A stretch of DNA of 64,000 bases from the NCBI RefSeq assembly GCF_029852145.1, contig NC_079978.1, forward strand, positions 13,147,828 through 13,211,827, given 5' to 3'. Positions 32,327 through 46,043 of this stretch are shown here, piece by piece. The notes beneath the pieces were generated by a model. The model had not been told where the DNA came from and searched no databases. It saw only the letters and a list, made by a program, of their open reading frames with translations. Source of the DNA: Microplitis mediator. Its lineage: Eukaryota; Arthropoda; Insecta; Hymenoptera; Braconidae. How positions within the stretch are numbered: the first letter of the stretch is position 1; every line of letters starts with the position of its first letter. Position numbers and translations under genes: made by a program.

Positions 32327-33728
32327 GAGTATAAGCCGGATAAAGTACGGGATGTGGGAATTACGACTAAAATCATTTTAACTAATGACCAGCCGATTAC
32401 AGCAAGACCGAGACAGTTTTCGCCGGGAGATAAAAAAGCTGTGGGCGAAATAATTGGACAATGGTTGGAAAACGGCATCATAAGACCGTCTAACTCGGAA
32501 TACGCGAGCGCGATTGACTTAGTAAAGAAAAAAGATGATTCAATGAGATTATGTATAGATTATGTATAGTATCGACCATTAAACAAAGTCATCGTTAGAC
32601 CAAACTTCTCATTACCTCTGATCGATGACCAACTAGACGCGTTGGAGGGCGCGGAGTTTTATACGGTAATAGATCTGAAAAACGGGTTTTTTCATGTGCC
32701 GGGAGACGAAGAGAGTATAAAGTACACTGCTTTCGTAACACCGACGGGACAGTTCGAATGCCTCAGAACACCATTCGGTTTGTGTATAGCCCCATTGGTA
32801 TTTCAAAAATATATTATCGCTATACTTAAAGATTTGATGAGATTGAAAATAGTTGTAATTTATATGGATGACATCGTAATAATTGCGAATGGGGTAGAAG
32901 AGGCATTGGAACGGCTGAGGATGGTCCTAGAGGTTGCAAAGCAACACGGGTTAAATATAAATTGGGCAAAATGTCGATTTGTGCAGCGTGAAATCGAGTA
33001 CCTAGGTCATATTGTGACAAAAAACACAATACGTCCTTCAGAAAGAAAAACTCTAGCCGTCCGTAACTCCTAGACCCACGAATGTTAAGCAGGTACAAAG
33101 TCTGTTAGGATTGACCGAGTATTTTAGAAAATTCATAAAAGGGTACTCGACGATCGCGAGACCGTTGACAAACCTATTAAGAAAAGATACGAAGTTCGAA
33201 TTTGGAGCCCGCGAAATGGAAGCGTTGGAAGCATTAAAATTGGCGTCAGTAAGTAAACCGGTATTGAAGTTATACCATGCAGGCACGACGATGGAACTGC
33301 ATACGGATGCATCACGATTCGGATACGGTGCCATATTAATGCAACTAGATGTAGAGGATGGAAAATTTCATCTAGTGTATTATGCCAGTGGCAAAACAAC
33401 TCCTGCCGAGGAGAAATACTCAAGTTACGAGTTAGAGGTACTAGCAATTGTAAAAGCTCTAGGAAAATTTAGAGAGTATCTGTTAGGTATTCCATTTAAG
33501 ATTATAACTGACTGTAAGGCTTTGACAATGACTATGGAGAAGAAAAATTTGTGTTTGAGAATTGTGAGATGGGCTCTAATGATTAGCGATTACCAATGTA
33601 AAGTATGTCACAGGCCAGAAAAAAGAATGCAGCATGTAGATGCATTGAGCCGCAATCCCTCGCCTAGAGCATTGTTGATTAATGAGAGAGACAGATTTGA
33701 TTATGCGTCTGAGAAATGCGCAAAATAA
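32327..33728 (+). pseudogene. Reverse transcriptase and RNase H
   Basis: RT motifs in order: RPRQFSPGDKK, LVKKKDDSMRLCIDY (then TAG 32567), FYTVIDLKNGFFHVP, FGLCIAPLVFQ and the catalytic YMDDI (32861-32875), EYLGHIV. A frameshift near 33060 changes the frame; it continues LLGLTEYFRKFIKGYSTIA and on to RNase H (ELHTDASRFGYGAIL, SSYELEVLAIV, ITDCKAL). RNase H runs to TAA 33726, where a second frameshift near 33690 leads into integrase. Copies RNA into DNA in the parent element; non-functional here. Confidence 0.9.
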
Positions 33729-34932
33729 AGATGATGATTTAAAACAGATTATAGGCGCTGCGACGCATAACCAAGTCAATGGGTATGCTGTGAGAAATGA
33801 GTTGTTGTATAAAGATGTGGGTGATGATGTGTTAGTGGTAGTACCTAAGTGCATGCAGACCCAGGTAGTGCGACAAGCCCATGAAAAAGGACACTTTGGG
33901 ATAAATAAGACGGAGGCTATTGTGGAGAAAGACTTTTGGTTCAAGGGTATGCGACAAAAGGTCGAACGAGTAGTAAGTGGTTGTTTAAACTGTATACTAG
34001 CCGAGCAAAAGCAGGGAAAGCAAGAAGGGTTCTTGCGCACAATCGACAAGGGCGAAACACCATTAGATACATACCATATCGATCATATCGGACCGATGAC
34101 AGTGACGAAGAAGAAGTACCGACACAATCTAGTGGTCGTGGATGCATTCACTAAGTTTGTCTGGTTATATCCAACAAAGTCGACGGACTCGGCAGAAGTA
34201 ATTGACCGATCATCTAAACAATCAGCGTTGTTCGGTAATCCACGAAGAATAGTGTCCGATCGAGGAACAGCATTCACGTCAGAGGCATTCAAGAGATATT
34301 GTACAGACGAAAATGTTCTACACACCATGATAGTGACCGGTGTACCAAGGGGTAACGGTCAGGTGGAGAGGGTGAATCGTACGCTCATCCCTCTGCTGAC
34401 TAAATTAACAGCACCCGAACCGGACAACTGGTAAAGGTATGTAGATAAGGCACAGAGGTACCTTAACGCTGCCCCACATCGCAGTATAGGTAGATCACCA
34501 TTCTACCTGCTCTTTGGAGTCAACGTCCGGCTTAAAAAAGATCCGCAGATAAAGGGGCTATTAGAGGAAGAATAGGTGGCGCGTTTCGAGAAAGAACGAG
34601 TTGAAGTGAGAGAAGAAGCGAAGGAGTGCATCTCCAAGATGCAGGAAGAGAATAGACAAGGTTACAATAAAAAAAGGAAGGAAGTGAAGCAATATCGGGA
34701 AGGAGATCTCGTGGCAATAAAGCGGACCTAATTCGGAGGTGGTCTCAAGCTGAAGGCAAAATTTTTCGGGCCTTACAAAATCGCCAAAGTGCTGAGAAAT
34801 GATCGGTACACGGTTGCCAGGCTAGGGGAACATGAGGGACCGAAACACACGTCAGCTTCAGCGGACCATTTGAAACCTTGGGTCGTTGGAAAAGAGCAAA
34901 TGGAATCTAGCGAGGACGAAGCCGACATCTGA
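33682..34932 (+). pseudogene. Integrase with zinc domain and intact DDE triad
   Basis: HHCC zinc domain: HEKGHFGINKT followed by GCLNC. The catalytic residues are all present: D at 34081 (YHIDHIGPM), D at 34258 (VSDRGTAF) and E at 34366 (GQVERVNRT). TAA 34432, TAG 34573 and TAA 34729 then interrupt the C-terminal part, which ends KHTSASADHLKPW before TGA 34930. It joins the cDNA to chromosomal DNA in the parent element. No chromodomain was recognised. Confidence 0.9.
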
Positions 34933-34962
34933 AGCCAGATGTCGAAACGCAGGATGGCCGAA

Positions 34963-35489
34963 TGTAGTATCGCGAGTGGAATGAATGCACTAAAATATGT
35001 GTGTGTGTGTTAAAAACTTTGTAAGTGGAGTTAAGAAATAAACAACATGTGAGAATGCAGTACGAATGGTGGTTTAAGACGGAAGTGACCGCGTGAGTGA
35101 AAGTTGAGGACGGAAGTCATAAATTCAGGGATTAAGACGGGCCCGGGTCATAAAAGTGCCCGGTTAAAAATAAGCAGACCTCCGTTGCAACTAGATATGG
35201 ATATAAATGTTGAGGAAAGTAAAATATGAAAAACTAATGTAAGAATGTGTGCGATTGTGAGTGTGAGGATAACTGGGAGTATTGTACCCAGGGTTGCGAG
35301 TGGAGAAACAAGAGTAGTTGAAGTCGAACCCTCTCAATGTAAAGACGTCCTTTTGTATTGACTAAGTTGTCATTTTCAATAAACCTTTACTTTAATATAT
35401 ATCAATGATCTTGCACCTACGACCGCACGCACCTTACATCTTCCTGTGATTTCCTTAATATTCTAATATCCACAACATCCGATATTATA
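34963..35489 (+). repeat. 3' LTR
   Basis: TGTAGTATCGCGAGTGG to CCGATATTATA; the terminal CA of the 5' LTR is TA here. Preceded by 'aggatggccgaa', a weak purine-rich tract. Confidence 0.93.
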
Positions 35490-35700
35490 TACATACACAC
35501 ATACACACACACACACACATACATACATACATACATACATACATACATACATACATACATACATACATACAGACACTCGGACATCATTCTAAAAATAGTC
35601 AGAATAGCTTCCTAGGACCACAAAACGTCGACATTTTAGTGAGAATTTTTTTAAGGTATCTAGCAACCCATTTTTCCGTGTCACCTGTAAAAAAAAAAAT
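35490..35700 (+). repeat. Family R repeat, copy D, 3' part, with (CATA)n tract
   Basis: After TACA (right target copy) comes a CACA/CATA tract to about 35570. Then the family's usual 3' half follows: 'acagacactcggacatcatt', 'gaatagcttcctaggacc', 'aaaacgtcgacat'. Confidence 0.85.
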
Positions 35701-36924
35701 AGTTGATTTTTTTGACCCACCCTAAAATATATATATATATATATTTTATTTAGTGCTAAATCTGATGTCCCGATAATCATGATTTTTTTGCTTGTTAATT
35801 ATTTAAATACAATTTAATTCAGATATATTAGATTGTAAAGATGAGGTGAAATGTAGTTTTATTTAATGAACTTAAAATTGTCTGATGAGTAATGACATAT
35901 TTTTATTAATTTGTAATTTTATGATTTGATATAAATGAATAAATTAAGAGCAATATCAAGTAGCGTCACTAGGGAAGGGGGGGGGGGGGGCAAAAGGGGG
36001 TAGGGTAGGCAAACCGGAGTACCCCCAAAATATTAAAAAAAAAAAAATTTTTTTTTTTTTGTCTAATTGCTATAAATCCGATATATTTGCGCACTTTTAA
36101 CACTATGCATGACACCTGGGGCAAAATGGACCATCCGGAAATTCTGAATAAATGATTCTTTCATATTTTTATCGTCAAATTAAAAAAAAATTTAATATAT
36201 TAATTCATTTTTAGGCTGATTCTCTATAGCTGGGGCAAATTCGGCCACTAAAAATATTCGAAAATAATTTTTCATTTTTTAATTGATAAAATTTTTGAAA
36301 TAATGCAAAATAATCTGTAATCTAAAAAATCAAAAAACACGCTTTTTGGGTTCACAATAATGACAAATAAAAAATGTAGAATTGTTTTTTTTTTTTTATT
36401 AAATAACAATTAGTAATTAAGCTAATTGAGGGAAAACGATTTATTACACCTAAAAAAATTTTGTTTGTATTATAAAACCAAAAATAGTTGTCAAGAGAAA
36501 GAAATACATTCCTAATGATGAAAACAATTTAATAAAAAACAAAATTTTTCATTTGTTGGAGGGGGGCCTCTCTGCCCCACAAAAAAAATTTTTTTTTGCC
36601 TTCGTATCCACCAATGATGTGAAATGTAATTTTTCTTCATGTATATTACATATAAAAAATTTGAATTTAATGAAATTTGATCAACTTTCAGAAATTTTTT
36701 TTTTCAACTTTTTTAAAGGATACCCCATTTTGCCTGTCCACCAAAGTACACCATGGCCGATCCATAACATTATTATCACCCAGGGGCGAGCGCTTATCCG
36801 CAGTTCGGGTTTCCTACCATTTACCTGTTGTTATAATAATTATATGGAGTTGGAACCGGCATCAAAAATAATTTAAATCGCGAAAAATAATTAAAAATTA
36901 ATAATTAATAAAATCATCGATGAC
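35701..36924. other. AT-rich DNA with a G14 tract, no gene
   Basis: Contains 'gcgtcactagggaa' followed by 14 G at 35977-35990, and a C/G-rich patch at 36556-36580. Short frames are low-complexity and no domain was recognised. Confidence 0.45.
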
Positions 36925-37039
36925 CAGGGCCCACCGGGGGTCTATAGATACTCCAACGAGGCCAAACCTGGATAAAATTTAATAATTAAAAATTATTATT
37001 ATTTTTAATTAATTCGGGGTAATTTCCGAAAACGTAACA
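36925..37039 (-). repeat. TGTTAC-type terminus, reversed
   Basis: On the minus strand the sequence begins TGTTACGTTTTCGG and continues to 'ggagtatctatagac..ccggtg'. This is the counterpart of the left 110 bp of the element at 8474 ('gggtgtcgatagaccccaggtgc'). Confidence 0.6.
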
Positions 37040-37219
37040 GTACATAGCAATAACTAATTAAATGAAAATTATTGTGTATCAAATAATTTTACTTTTTAGA
37101 AAATTTCGATTCTTGATATTAATCGTATACTTGGTAGACCGTTATGCCCTGGTCTTCTATATATACATACATATATAGATCCATGCAAAGTTGATAATTT
37201 TAATGTTAAATCTAAATTT

Positions 37220-37520
37220 AACCCATGCTGAGGCATTGGCCAATGGTCAGCTGCCAAGGCTCAGCTTGACAAAAATTAAACTATCGGATCCAGCCTCGGC
37301 CGATCTTTGGGCCAATAGTCAGCGGCCAAGGCTCGATTTAACAAAAATTTAACTATCGGGCCTGGCCCTGGCCGAGGCTCGGGCCAATGGTCACTACCCA
37401 AGGCTTGGCTTAATTTAATGAAACCATTGGACCAAGCCTCGGCCTAGACTTGGGCCAATGGTCAGCTGCCGAAGCTTGGCAAGTGACAACAGGGCCAAGG
37501 CTCGGCCTATAGTCAGCCTT
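37220..37520. repeat. GGCC-rich minisatellite array
   Basis: Five rounds of 'ctcgg(c)c..ggcttgggccaatggtcagc'-type units, period about 65-75 bp, with strong local GC enrichment. Confidence 0.75.
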
Positions 37521-37539
37521 GGCGATTCCTACCTGGGAA

Positions 37540-38145
37540 CTTTTAGTTTTATGACAGAAATTTCATTTTTACCCAAAACGTTTCCTTGTAACCGTGCCTT
37601 GAACATTGATTTGTTTTTTAAATTGTTTGTTTCTATTTTGGATATTTGTAACTACTGAAAATATTAAATTTTTTTTCAGTCAAGATACATATTCTTGAAG
37701 GAAATTTAATGCTTTACAAAAAAGGTTTCTTAACATTTTTTGCTAAATTCACTCCTTCGAAAGTTATTCAGGTTATTAAAGTCGTTTTGACTCAACTTCA
37801 ACCTGAATAACTTTCGAAGGAGTGAATTTAGCAAAAAATGTTAAAAGACCTTTTTTGTAGAACATTAAATTTTCTTCAAGAATATGTCTTTTGATAATGG
37901 AAAATATTAATATTTCTAGTAGTTACAAAAATCCAAAATAGAAACAAACAATTTAAAAAACAAATCAATGTTTAAGGCACGGTTACAAGAAAACGGCTCG
38001 TTTTACGTCAATTTACTAAGAGAGATTTTTAGTAGGGAATTCAATTTTCTCTAAGAATATACATTGCTCAAATTTTACAGATGGATAATTTACAAGTTTT
38101 GGGTAAAAAATGAAATTTCTGTCATAATACTAAAAGTTGTAACGA
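37540..38145. repeat. Inverted repeat, about 250-bp arms
   Basis: The left arm holds 'gaaatttcatttttaccc', 'ttgtttgtttctattttgg' and 'ttcgaaagttattcagg'; the right arm has their complements in reverse order. The centre is near 37785. An extra 100-bp block (about 37998-38095) interrupts the right arm. Non-coding. Confidence 0.8.
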
Positions 38146-38265
38146 TACACCTCTTAATATCAATATGAAGGGCTCAAACTTGCATAATAATTTTTTTTGT
38201 CATCAGGAATAACATTTTCACAGTATCGAAAAAAAAAAAAAAATAGTCGATTTTTTTAGCCCAGT

Positions 38266-38266
<1 letters not shown>

Positions 38267-38319
<53 letters not shown>
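38267..38319. repeat. (TA)n microsatellite left of FB2
   Basis: About 26 uninterrupted units. Confidence 0.95.
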
Positions 38320-38323
<4 letters not shown>

Positions 38324-39704
38324 GGTGATTCAAAAAACAAACAAATTTTTTTTTTCTTCCAAACAGGTTCAAAAGTTTCGTTTAGATAAAAAAAGACGCC
38401 TGTAAAAATTAGAGCTTTTAATATTAATGTTAACATTGTCCGCATTGCACTTTTTTATTTCCCATAAGAATAACATGGAACAAATTTTTTTTACGTCTTC
38501 TGATTTTTGTAAATAGCTAACGATGCGTCATAAGAATAATTGGCAAGCATATTTTTGTAGGGAATTGAATGCTCTACAAAAATAAAATTCTCATAATTTT
38601 TTGAGGAATCTATTTGTTTAAAAGTTGTTTAAGGTTGAAATCGAATTCATATTAAATTTTGAGATTTTCTTACTTTTCCGACAAAACTATCAGACCTATT
38701 ACAAAATATAATTGGACCTTTCTTGTAGACAATTTTATTTCCTAGAAGTTATTTAAGTAAAGTTTTTTCGAATTCCGCATTGTTTTCTAATTATTTTTCT
38801 TTCAATGTCATGCTCATAAAAAAAATAGTCTTCTGATCGATTTTAAGAGCTTGACATTAAAATAAAAAATACTAAAAATCAATGCGGAATTCGAAAAAAC
38901 TTTATTTAAATTGTAAGGCATTTGGTGTTCTTCAAAAGTGCCCACAGTTACTTAGCTGTAATTCCAGCTGTTTCACTTGTGTCCGTTGCGGAACTCATTT
39001 TTCCTATGAAATTGACCTTTATCGTCTTGCAGAACGTAAACCAATGAAAGTACACTAAAAATGTTAATAGAAATTTTATAGAAAATTTGATTTCCTTCAA
39101 AAAAACTCCTATGAGTTAAGTCGCTAAAGTCCATAATTTCCGAGTTATAATCATTTTAATAATTTAAAAAATAAAATATCAATTATAATTTTTTTTTTAT
39201 ATTATATTTTTCAAATTATTAAAATTACTATAACTCGGAAACTATGGACTTTAGCGACTTGACTCATAGGACTTTTTTTGAAGGGAATAAAATTTCCTAT
39301 AAAATTTCTATTAACATTTTTAGTGTAATTTCATTGGCCTACGTTCTGCAAGCCAATAAAGGTCAATTTCATAGGAAAAATGAGTTCCGCAACGGACACA
39401 AGCAAAACAGCTGGAATTACACCTAAGTAACTATGGGCATTTTTGAAGAACATTAAATGCCCTACAATTTGCGACTGAAACCACCTCATGATATCATGAA
39501 ACGCAGCTGAGTATTAGAAAGTTAAAAAAAAAAATAATTTAATTTACGTGTATTTTAAATGGGAAATTTTTGAAATAAAATGGCAAGTACTTAGCATTGG
39601 AATTAAGAGCTCATATTTAGTGAGAATTTTTTTTTTTCGATGTAGATTGAGATTTTCCTTGAGGACTTAAAAAAAAAAAACTTTTGCGGAAATGAATCAC
39701 TCTA

Positions 39705-39705
<1 letters not shown>
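38320..39705. mobile_element. Fold-back element FB2, (T)TGGGGTGATTC / GAATCACTCTAA ends
   Basis: Terminal complementarity is about 12 bp. Inside are two nested stem regions: 38750-38925 ('gaattccgcattg' with 'caatgcggaattc') and 38940-39470 ('gtaattccagctgtttc' with its complement, and 'aactcggaaactatggactt'). It lies between two (TA)n tracts. Arms are diverged; no protein. Confidence 0.75.

Positions 39706-39752
<47 letters not shown>
39706..39752. repeat. (TA)n microsatellite right of FB2
   Basis: TA-rich tract with one interruption. Confidence 0.9.
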
Positions 39753-39755
<3 letters not shown>

Positions 39756-40056
39756 GCGACGGTACTTTAGGTTTAGATTGCAATAATCACTGCCTAAGTC
39801 GCCAACTACCAAAGAGTGAAACGTTGTGAGAGATAATGAGAACAGGAGAGATGGAAAAAGGTAATTGTGGGGAGAGAGGCGTTTCGTCTAAGTATACGAT
39901 AGCTGAGACTCCTCAGTTAGGTGTGTCTATCGTATACCCCACCTAAGACGCCGAGTTGGAAGTAACATGTTGGAAATGTTAAATATTGGAATAGTTGTAG
40001 GGACGAGATACTGCGAGAGGTGCGAGTTGTAGATGCCATCTCGCGGAGTGAAGCTG
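39753..40056. other. 300-bp GC-moderate segment between (TA)n tracts
   Basis: Contains a palindrome around 39883-39955 (arms 'cgtctaagtatacgatag' and 'ctatcgtata..ccacctaagacg'). No ORF of note. Confidence 0.5.
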
Positions 40057-40062
40057 AACCAC

Positions 40063-41600
<1,538 letters not shown>

Positions 41601-41639
41601 TATATATATATATTTACATGTATATACATATTAGGGTGT

Positions 41640-42370
41640 GCCAAAAAAAAATCGATAATTTTTAACGTCCCGCTAAGAAAATTGAACATTTCAAAAATTC
41701 GGGAAGTTATTGGTTTCGGTCCGATTTACGAAAATCGAATTTTTATCAGATGTCGACGTTTTGAGATCCTAGGAAGCTATTCTGACTAATTTCAAGATGA
41801 TGTCCGAGTGTATGTATGTATGTATGTACGTACGTACGTATGCATATAAATACCGGTATCTGTTGAAAGGATGAACCGATTTTGAACTTTAAGGTGTCAT
41901 TCGACGCAGCTTGTCAATATCTTGAAGCTGTGAGAAATTGAGCTTGATCGGTAGGGCTCGTTGAAAGATATTCCAAAAATAAAATTTTTTTAAAAATGTT
42001 TTTTTTGGATAACTTTTAATGTGCTCGATGGATCGATTCCAAAATTGACTGGGCTCTAGAGCTTTATAAACCGCGTCGAATGCTACCTCAACCATCAAAA
42101 TCAGTTCATTCGTTCAAGAGAAACCGTTGGCGAAAGAATTAAAAAAAGAATGTTTTTTTTTTTAAATATCTCAAAAACGCCTCGATAAATCAAATTCAAA
42201 ACGAATTCAAAGTGAAGAACGTTTTTTTTCGAAAACAACAGCATACAAAAGTATTTTCGAGCTCGAAAATGTATTCACGATAATGTTTTCGAGGTTCTTG
42301 AGCTCGAAAACAGCGGGAAGTCTTAGGGCTGGCCCGCAGGGTCAACCGATAGACAGATTTTTTTTAATTA
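41640..42370 (-). repeat. Family R repeat, copy E (reverse)
   Basis: Reads from 'acgtcccgctaagaaaatt' through 'gcttcctagg' complement and a short (GTAT)n/(GTAC)n slot at 41815-41845, to 'gggctggcccgcagggtc' and 'aaccgatagacagattt'. Full length of about 720 bp, the best guide to the family's two ends. Confidence 0.85.
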
Positions 42371-42663
42371 AAACAAAATAAAACTTATTTGTTTAGATTT
42401 TTGTAATCAAGGAATAGAAAAAGTAAATAAACAATCAACTATTAATGATATGACGGACTTTTTACAAGTTTTTTCATATATTTAAAATAGTGCTAAAGAA
42501 TCTTGATTCAAATTATTTTCAACAGATAATTGGTTAAACTGATAATTTAAATAAATCTATAATTGAGACTTTTGGAGCTCAAATTTATTGAGCTGTGGAA
42601 GATAAAATTTCCGCGTATATTCGTAATGTATGGGATTGTTTACCGAATTTTCAAATAACTGTT

Positions 42664-42985
42664 GTCTCTATACTCAATACTTTAATTGTTATAAGTAAAT
42701 AATTAAAATAATGAGACTTCAAGAGTTCGTAACTATTAAACTGTTCATCATACAGAAGAAGTCATAACGACAATTTTGTAGAAAACCAAATGTACTACAA
42801 AATTACCATTCAACTTTTTTTTTTATAGTCAATATTTTAATTGTTATAAGTAAATAATTTAAATAATAAGACTTCGAGAGCTCATAACTATTGATCTGTT
42901 CATCATACAAACAAGGTCTTAATGGCAATTTTGTAGAAAATCAAATGTACTACAAAATTACTATTTAACTTTTTTTTTCTACAAC
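42664..42985. repeat. Direct tandem duplication, about 162 bp
   Basis: The block 'caatactttaattgttataa...tgtactacaaaattacca' is repeated once from about 42826 with few differences ('gagacttcaagag' against 'agacttcgagag'). Confidence 0.8.
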
Positions 42986-43772
42986 CAACAGTTTAGTTTT
43001 CAGATGTAAAAATAACAAATTTTTATAAAATTCACATATTCCAACGTCATTAATAGACGAAATATTGAGTGCACAGATTTGATTCTTTGGACTTATTTGT
43101 AGACAATTAATTGCTTAAGAAGGTTCACTGATCAATAATGTCAAAAAAAAAAAATCTTCACAGTTTGCAGCCATAAATAATGTAAAAAAATAGTTTTTCC
43201 ATGTTATTTAAATGGAAAAACTTTGAGATCGATGATGGACCCTTTAAAATTGAAATTAAGGGCTGAAATTTTAACTGAATTTTTTTTTAGGGCTGACAAA
43301 CAAATTTTTTGTGGGAGTCAAAAAAAAAAATTATTGATTTTTTTTGGTACACCCTAATATATATATATGTACTAGCCGTTACCCGCCCGCTTCGCTGGGC
43401 GTAAATTACAGTTAAGTGATGATTTTTTCATTTCATGATTAAAAATATTTCTGTAACTATGGCTTTGACCGATGACTTCCTCGGCAATTGTATTGATATT
43501 ATTGTAATGAGCTATAAAGAACTAATGACAAAATGCAATTAGAAATAATTCCACCACAATCATAACGATGGGACAAAAAAAGTTATTTGCTTATTTTTTT
43601 TGAGTTGAAAATATACACGTCTTTCTCATCAGCTCTCGGATAAAAGACGGAGTTCTTAATATTTTGATTGAAATGTAATTATTTTTTGTTTTTTCTTTAA
43701 CATAGATTCATCGAAGTAATTCAGTTAAAGAGTGTATAAAAAATTAATATCGTACCTTTGAAACCCATTTTA

Positions 43773-44029
43773 CACTGAGAAAAAAAAAACTTTTTTCAAG
43801 TATATTAATGTTTGTATCCTACCGAATAAATATTTGTCTAATCTTAGTAAAAGTGTACTCCGATCAAGTATATTTTCTTAAAATAAGTATAGAAATTCTT
43901 AAATCAAGAAAACATTACTCGGTTGAAGTACATATTTACTATGATTAAGAATATTATTTGTTTGTATAGTACCGGGTAAATATTTCTTTAAATGAAGTAT
44001 TTATACTTAGGAAAAGTTTTTTTTCAGTG
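43773..44029. mobile_element. MITE M6 (CACTGAGAAAAAAAAAACTT ends)
   Basis: Inverted ends 'cactgagaaaaaaaaaactt' and 'aagttttttttcagtg', with TA at 43771-72 and 44030-31. Related to M3 by its CACTGA ends. Confidence 0.8.
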
Positions 44030-44181
44030 TAGTACATAAGTTTACGATACAATTAATCGTTATACTTAATTTAAACTTTGTAACACATATGTTTAAAAAA
44101 CGGGAATACATTAAGGTTTGTCACTCCCGCAAACTCCTTAAGGAGTTGAATCTATTAAATCCGGTTTATGAGAGATACTTA

Positions 44182-44401
44182 CACAGAAAAAAAAGTTATC
44201 TTGAATTAAGAAAATATTTTGGAAGACAAATGTTTTCGGAAATCAAATCAAGATTTTCTTGAACCGAGAGAATTTGTCTTGGTTAAAAAAAATTTGCCTT
44301 GGTCGGAGAATATTTCTACTTTATCTGAGAAAATTTAGGTTTCCAAAAAAATTTTTTTGAATCAAGAATATTTATCTTCAGCCGAGAATTTTTATTTCTG
44401 T
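44182..44401. mobile_element. MITE M7 (CACAGAAAAAAAAG ends)
   Basis: The left end 'cacagaaaaaaaag' follows TA; the right end is 'ttatttctgtata'. The interior is 'ttcttga' and 'tcaagaa' words. Same family as 14822, 25741 and 546. Confidence 0.65.
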
Positions 44402-44906
44402 ATACATGACAAAGTTAACGTTCATGCCGAATTTAAACTCTGTAACACATATATTCAATGAACGGAAGCATATTAACCTTTAACGCCCCGCGAACCTCCT
44501 TAGGAGTTGATTTTATTAAAGCCGTTTCATGAGGGACACCTGCATGACATAATAAACGTTCACGCCGAATTTCAATTCTGTAACGTATGTATTTGGATAA
44601 CGGAAGCAGTTTTTTTCTTATACTTTTAGAAAAATAATTTAAATACCCGAATCCTGAGTAGCAATGGATTCAAAAAGTAGCCTATATTTTAAGTGACAGC
44701 ATCTTGTATATGTATAAAAAAATTCATCTTAATTAGATAAGTGGTTAATTAGTTATAAAGGTACAAACCGACAGAGAGACAGACAGACGAAAATTCCAAA
44801 ATGGGTAGACAATGTATGAGTAGGTCATAAAAATGATATTTGACGCATAATTCGAAATAAAAACACCATGTACAGACAGAGCCTATAGATTTATATATTA
44901 GTATAG

Positions 44907-44937
<31 letters not shown>

Positions 44938-44938
<1 letters not shown>

Positions 44939-45954
44939 TAGGGTGCTTTTATTTTTGCGACGATTTTTTTTTTTCGCTCCCATCCCGAAATTTTGTTGGA
45001 AATACCCCAAAAAAAAATCCCTGAGAGTTTGAGCCCTTAAAATTAATATTAAGTACTCGACCACAGCGTGTGAAAATTTCCCATTTAAAATACACGTAAA
45101 CTTGGGTTTTCATTTTTTAAACTTCTATAACTCTGCGGCATTTTATGATATCATCTCGTCCAAATCCGGGATTTCCTCAGAATTAAATGCTCTACAAAAG
45201 TGCCCATTGTCGCGAGGTCGTTACTCATATAGGTGGGGTACTACGGACCGCTAAATTGAATTTTTTCATAGAATTCTTGTTTTTTCTCTCATAATCTCAT
45301 AAACAACAAGACCTACAGAAAAAATGCAAACTACAACTTTATAGGAAATTTAATTTCCTACAAAAAAAGGTCCTTAGCACCAAATCACTTAGATTGATAT
45401 TTTTTGAGATATTAATTATTGAAGTTTACGTAGCATTGAATTCCCATAAAATGTCGAATCAAATTTTAGAAAATATTGATTTTTTTTTTTACTAATATCT
45501 CAGAAAATATCAATCTGAGTGATTTGGTGCTAAGGACCTTTTTTGTAGAAAATTGAATTTCCTATAAAATTATCATTCACATTTTCTCTGCAGGTCTTGT
45601 TGTTGAGAGAAAAAACAAGAATCCTATGAAAAAATTCAGTTTAGTGGTCCGTACTACCCCACCTGTAGGAGTTACGACTTCGCGACCTTGGGCACTTTTG
45701 TAGAGCATTTAATTCTGAGAAAATCGCGACTTTGGGCGAGATGATATCATAAAATGCCGTGGAGTTATAGAAGTTTAAAAAATAAAAACTCAAGTTTACG
45801 TGTATTTTAAATGGGAAATCTTCACACGCTGTGGTCGAGTACTTAATATTAATATTAAGGGTCCAAACTCTCAGGGAATTTTTTTGGGGGTATTTCCAAC
45901 AAAATTTCGGGATGGGAGCGAAAAAAAAATAATAGTCGCAAAAATAAAAGCACC

Positions 45955-45958
<4 letters not shown>
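44938..45958. mobile_element. Fold-back element FB4, TTAGGGTGCTTTTATTTTTG ends
   Basis: Arms of about 480 bp pair along their length: 'ttagggtgcttttatttttg' with its complement, 'ccatcccgaaattttgttgg' with 'ccaacaaaatttcgggatgg', and 'ggtccttagcaccaaatcac' with its complement near 45520. The centre is near 45448. It is inserted in TA repeats on both sides. No protein. Confidence 0.9.

Positions 45959-46041
<83 letters not shown>
45959..46041. repeat. (TA)n microsatellite right of FB4
   Basis: About 40 units. Confidence 0.95.

Positions 46042-46043
<2 letters not shown>

Larger units (their letters stand above)
30010..35489 (+). mobile_element. Ty3/gypsy-type LTR retrotransposon, complete but degenerate
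   Basis: About 5.48 kb: 5' LTR, tRNA-Pro-type primer site, a single gag-pol frame, 3' LTR, and a TACA duplication. Domain order Gag-protease-RT-RNase H-integrase is the Ty3/gypsy order. No envelope frame follows integrase. Lesions: in-frame stops at 30992, 31133, 32324, 32567, 34432, 34573 and 34729, plus frameshifts near 33060 and 33690. The LTRs differ at roughly 30 of 525 positions by eye (about 94% identity), so the insertion is not recent and this copy cannot move by itself. Confidence 0.93.
41631..43357. mobile_element. TTAGGGTGTGCC-ended element carrying family R copy E
   Basis: Ends 'ttagggtgtgcc' + A9 and 'ttttttttggtacaccctaa' form a 28-bp inverted repeat. Inside the left end, 41655-42370 is a family R copy in reverse orientation, and the right half has no long pairing arm. 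The element either captured family R or was invaded by it. A tandem duplication sits at 42664-42985. Confidence 0.7.
43372..44908. mobile_element. Retroposon-like element (CTAGCCGTTACCCGCCCGC...), MITE-split
   Basis: Begins 'ctagccgttacccgcccgct' and ends 'acagacagacgaaaattcc..tatattagtatagata', a start and end pattern seen in widespread arthropod retroposons (from memory; class uncertain). No RT frame remains. A repeated sentence ('tttaaactttgtaacacata' near 44065, 'tttaaactctgtaacacata' near 44430, 'tttcaattctgtaacgtatg' near 44570) shows three diverged internal copies. Two MITEs lie inside. Confidence 0.5.
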
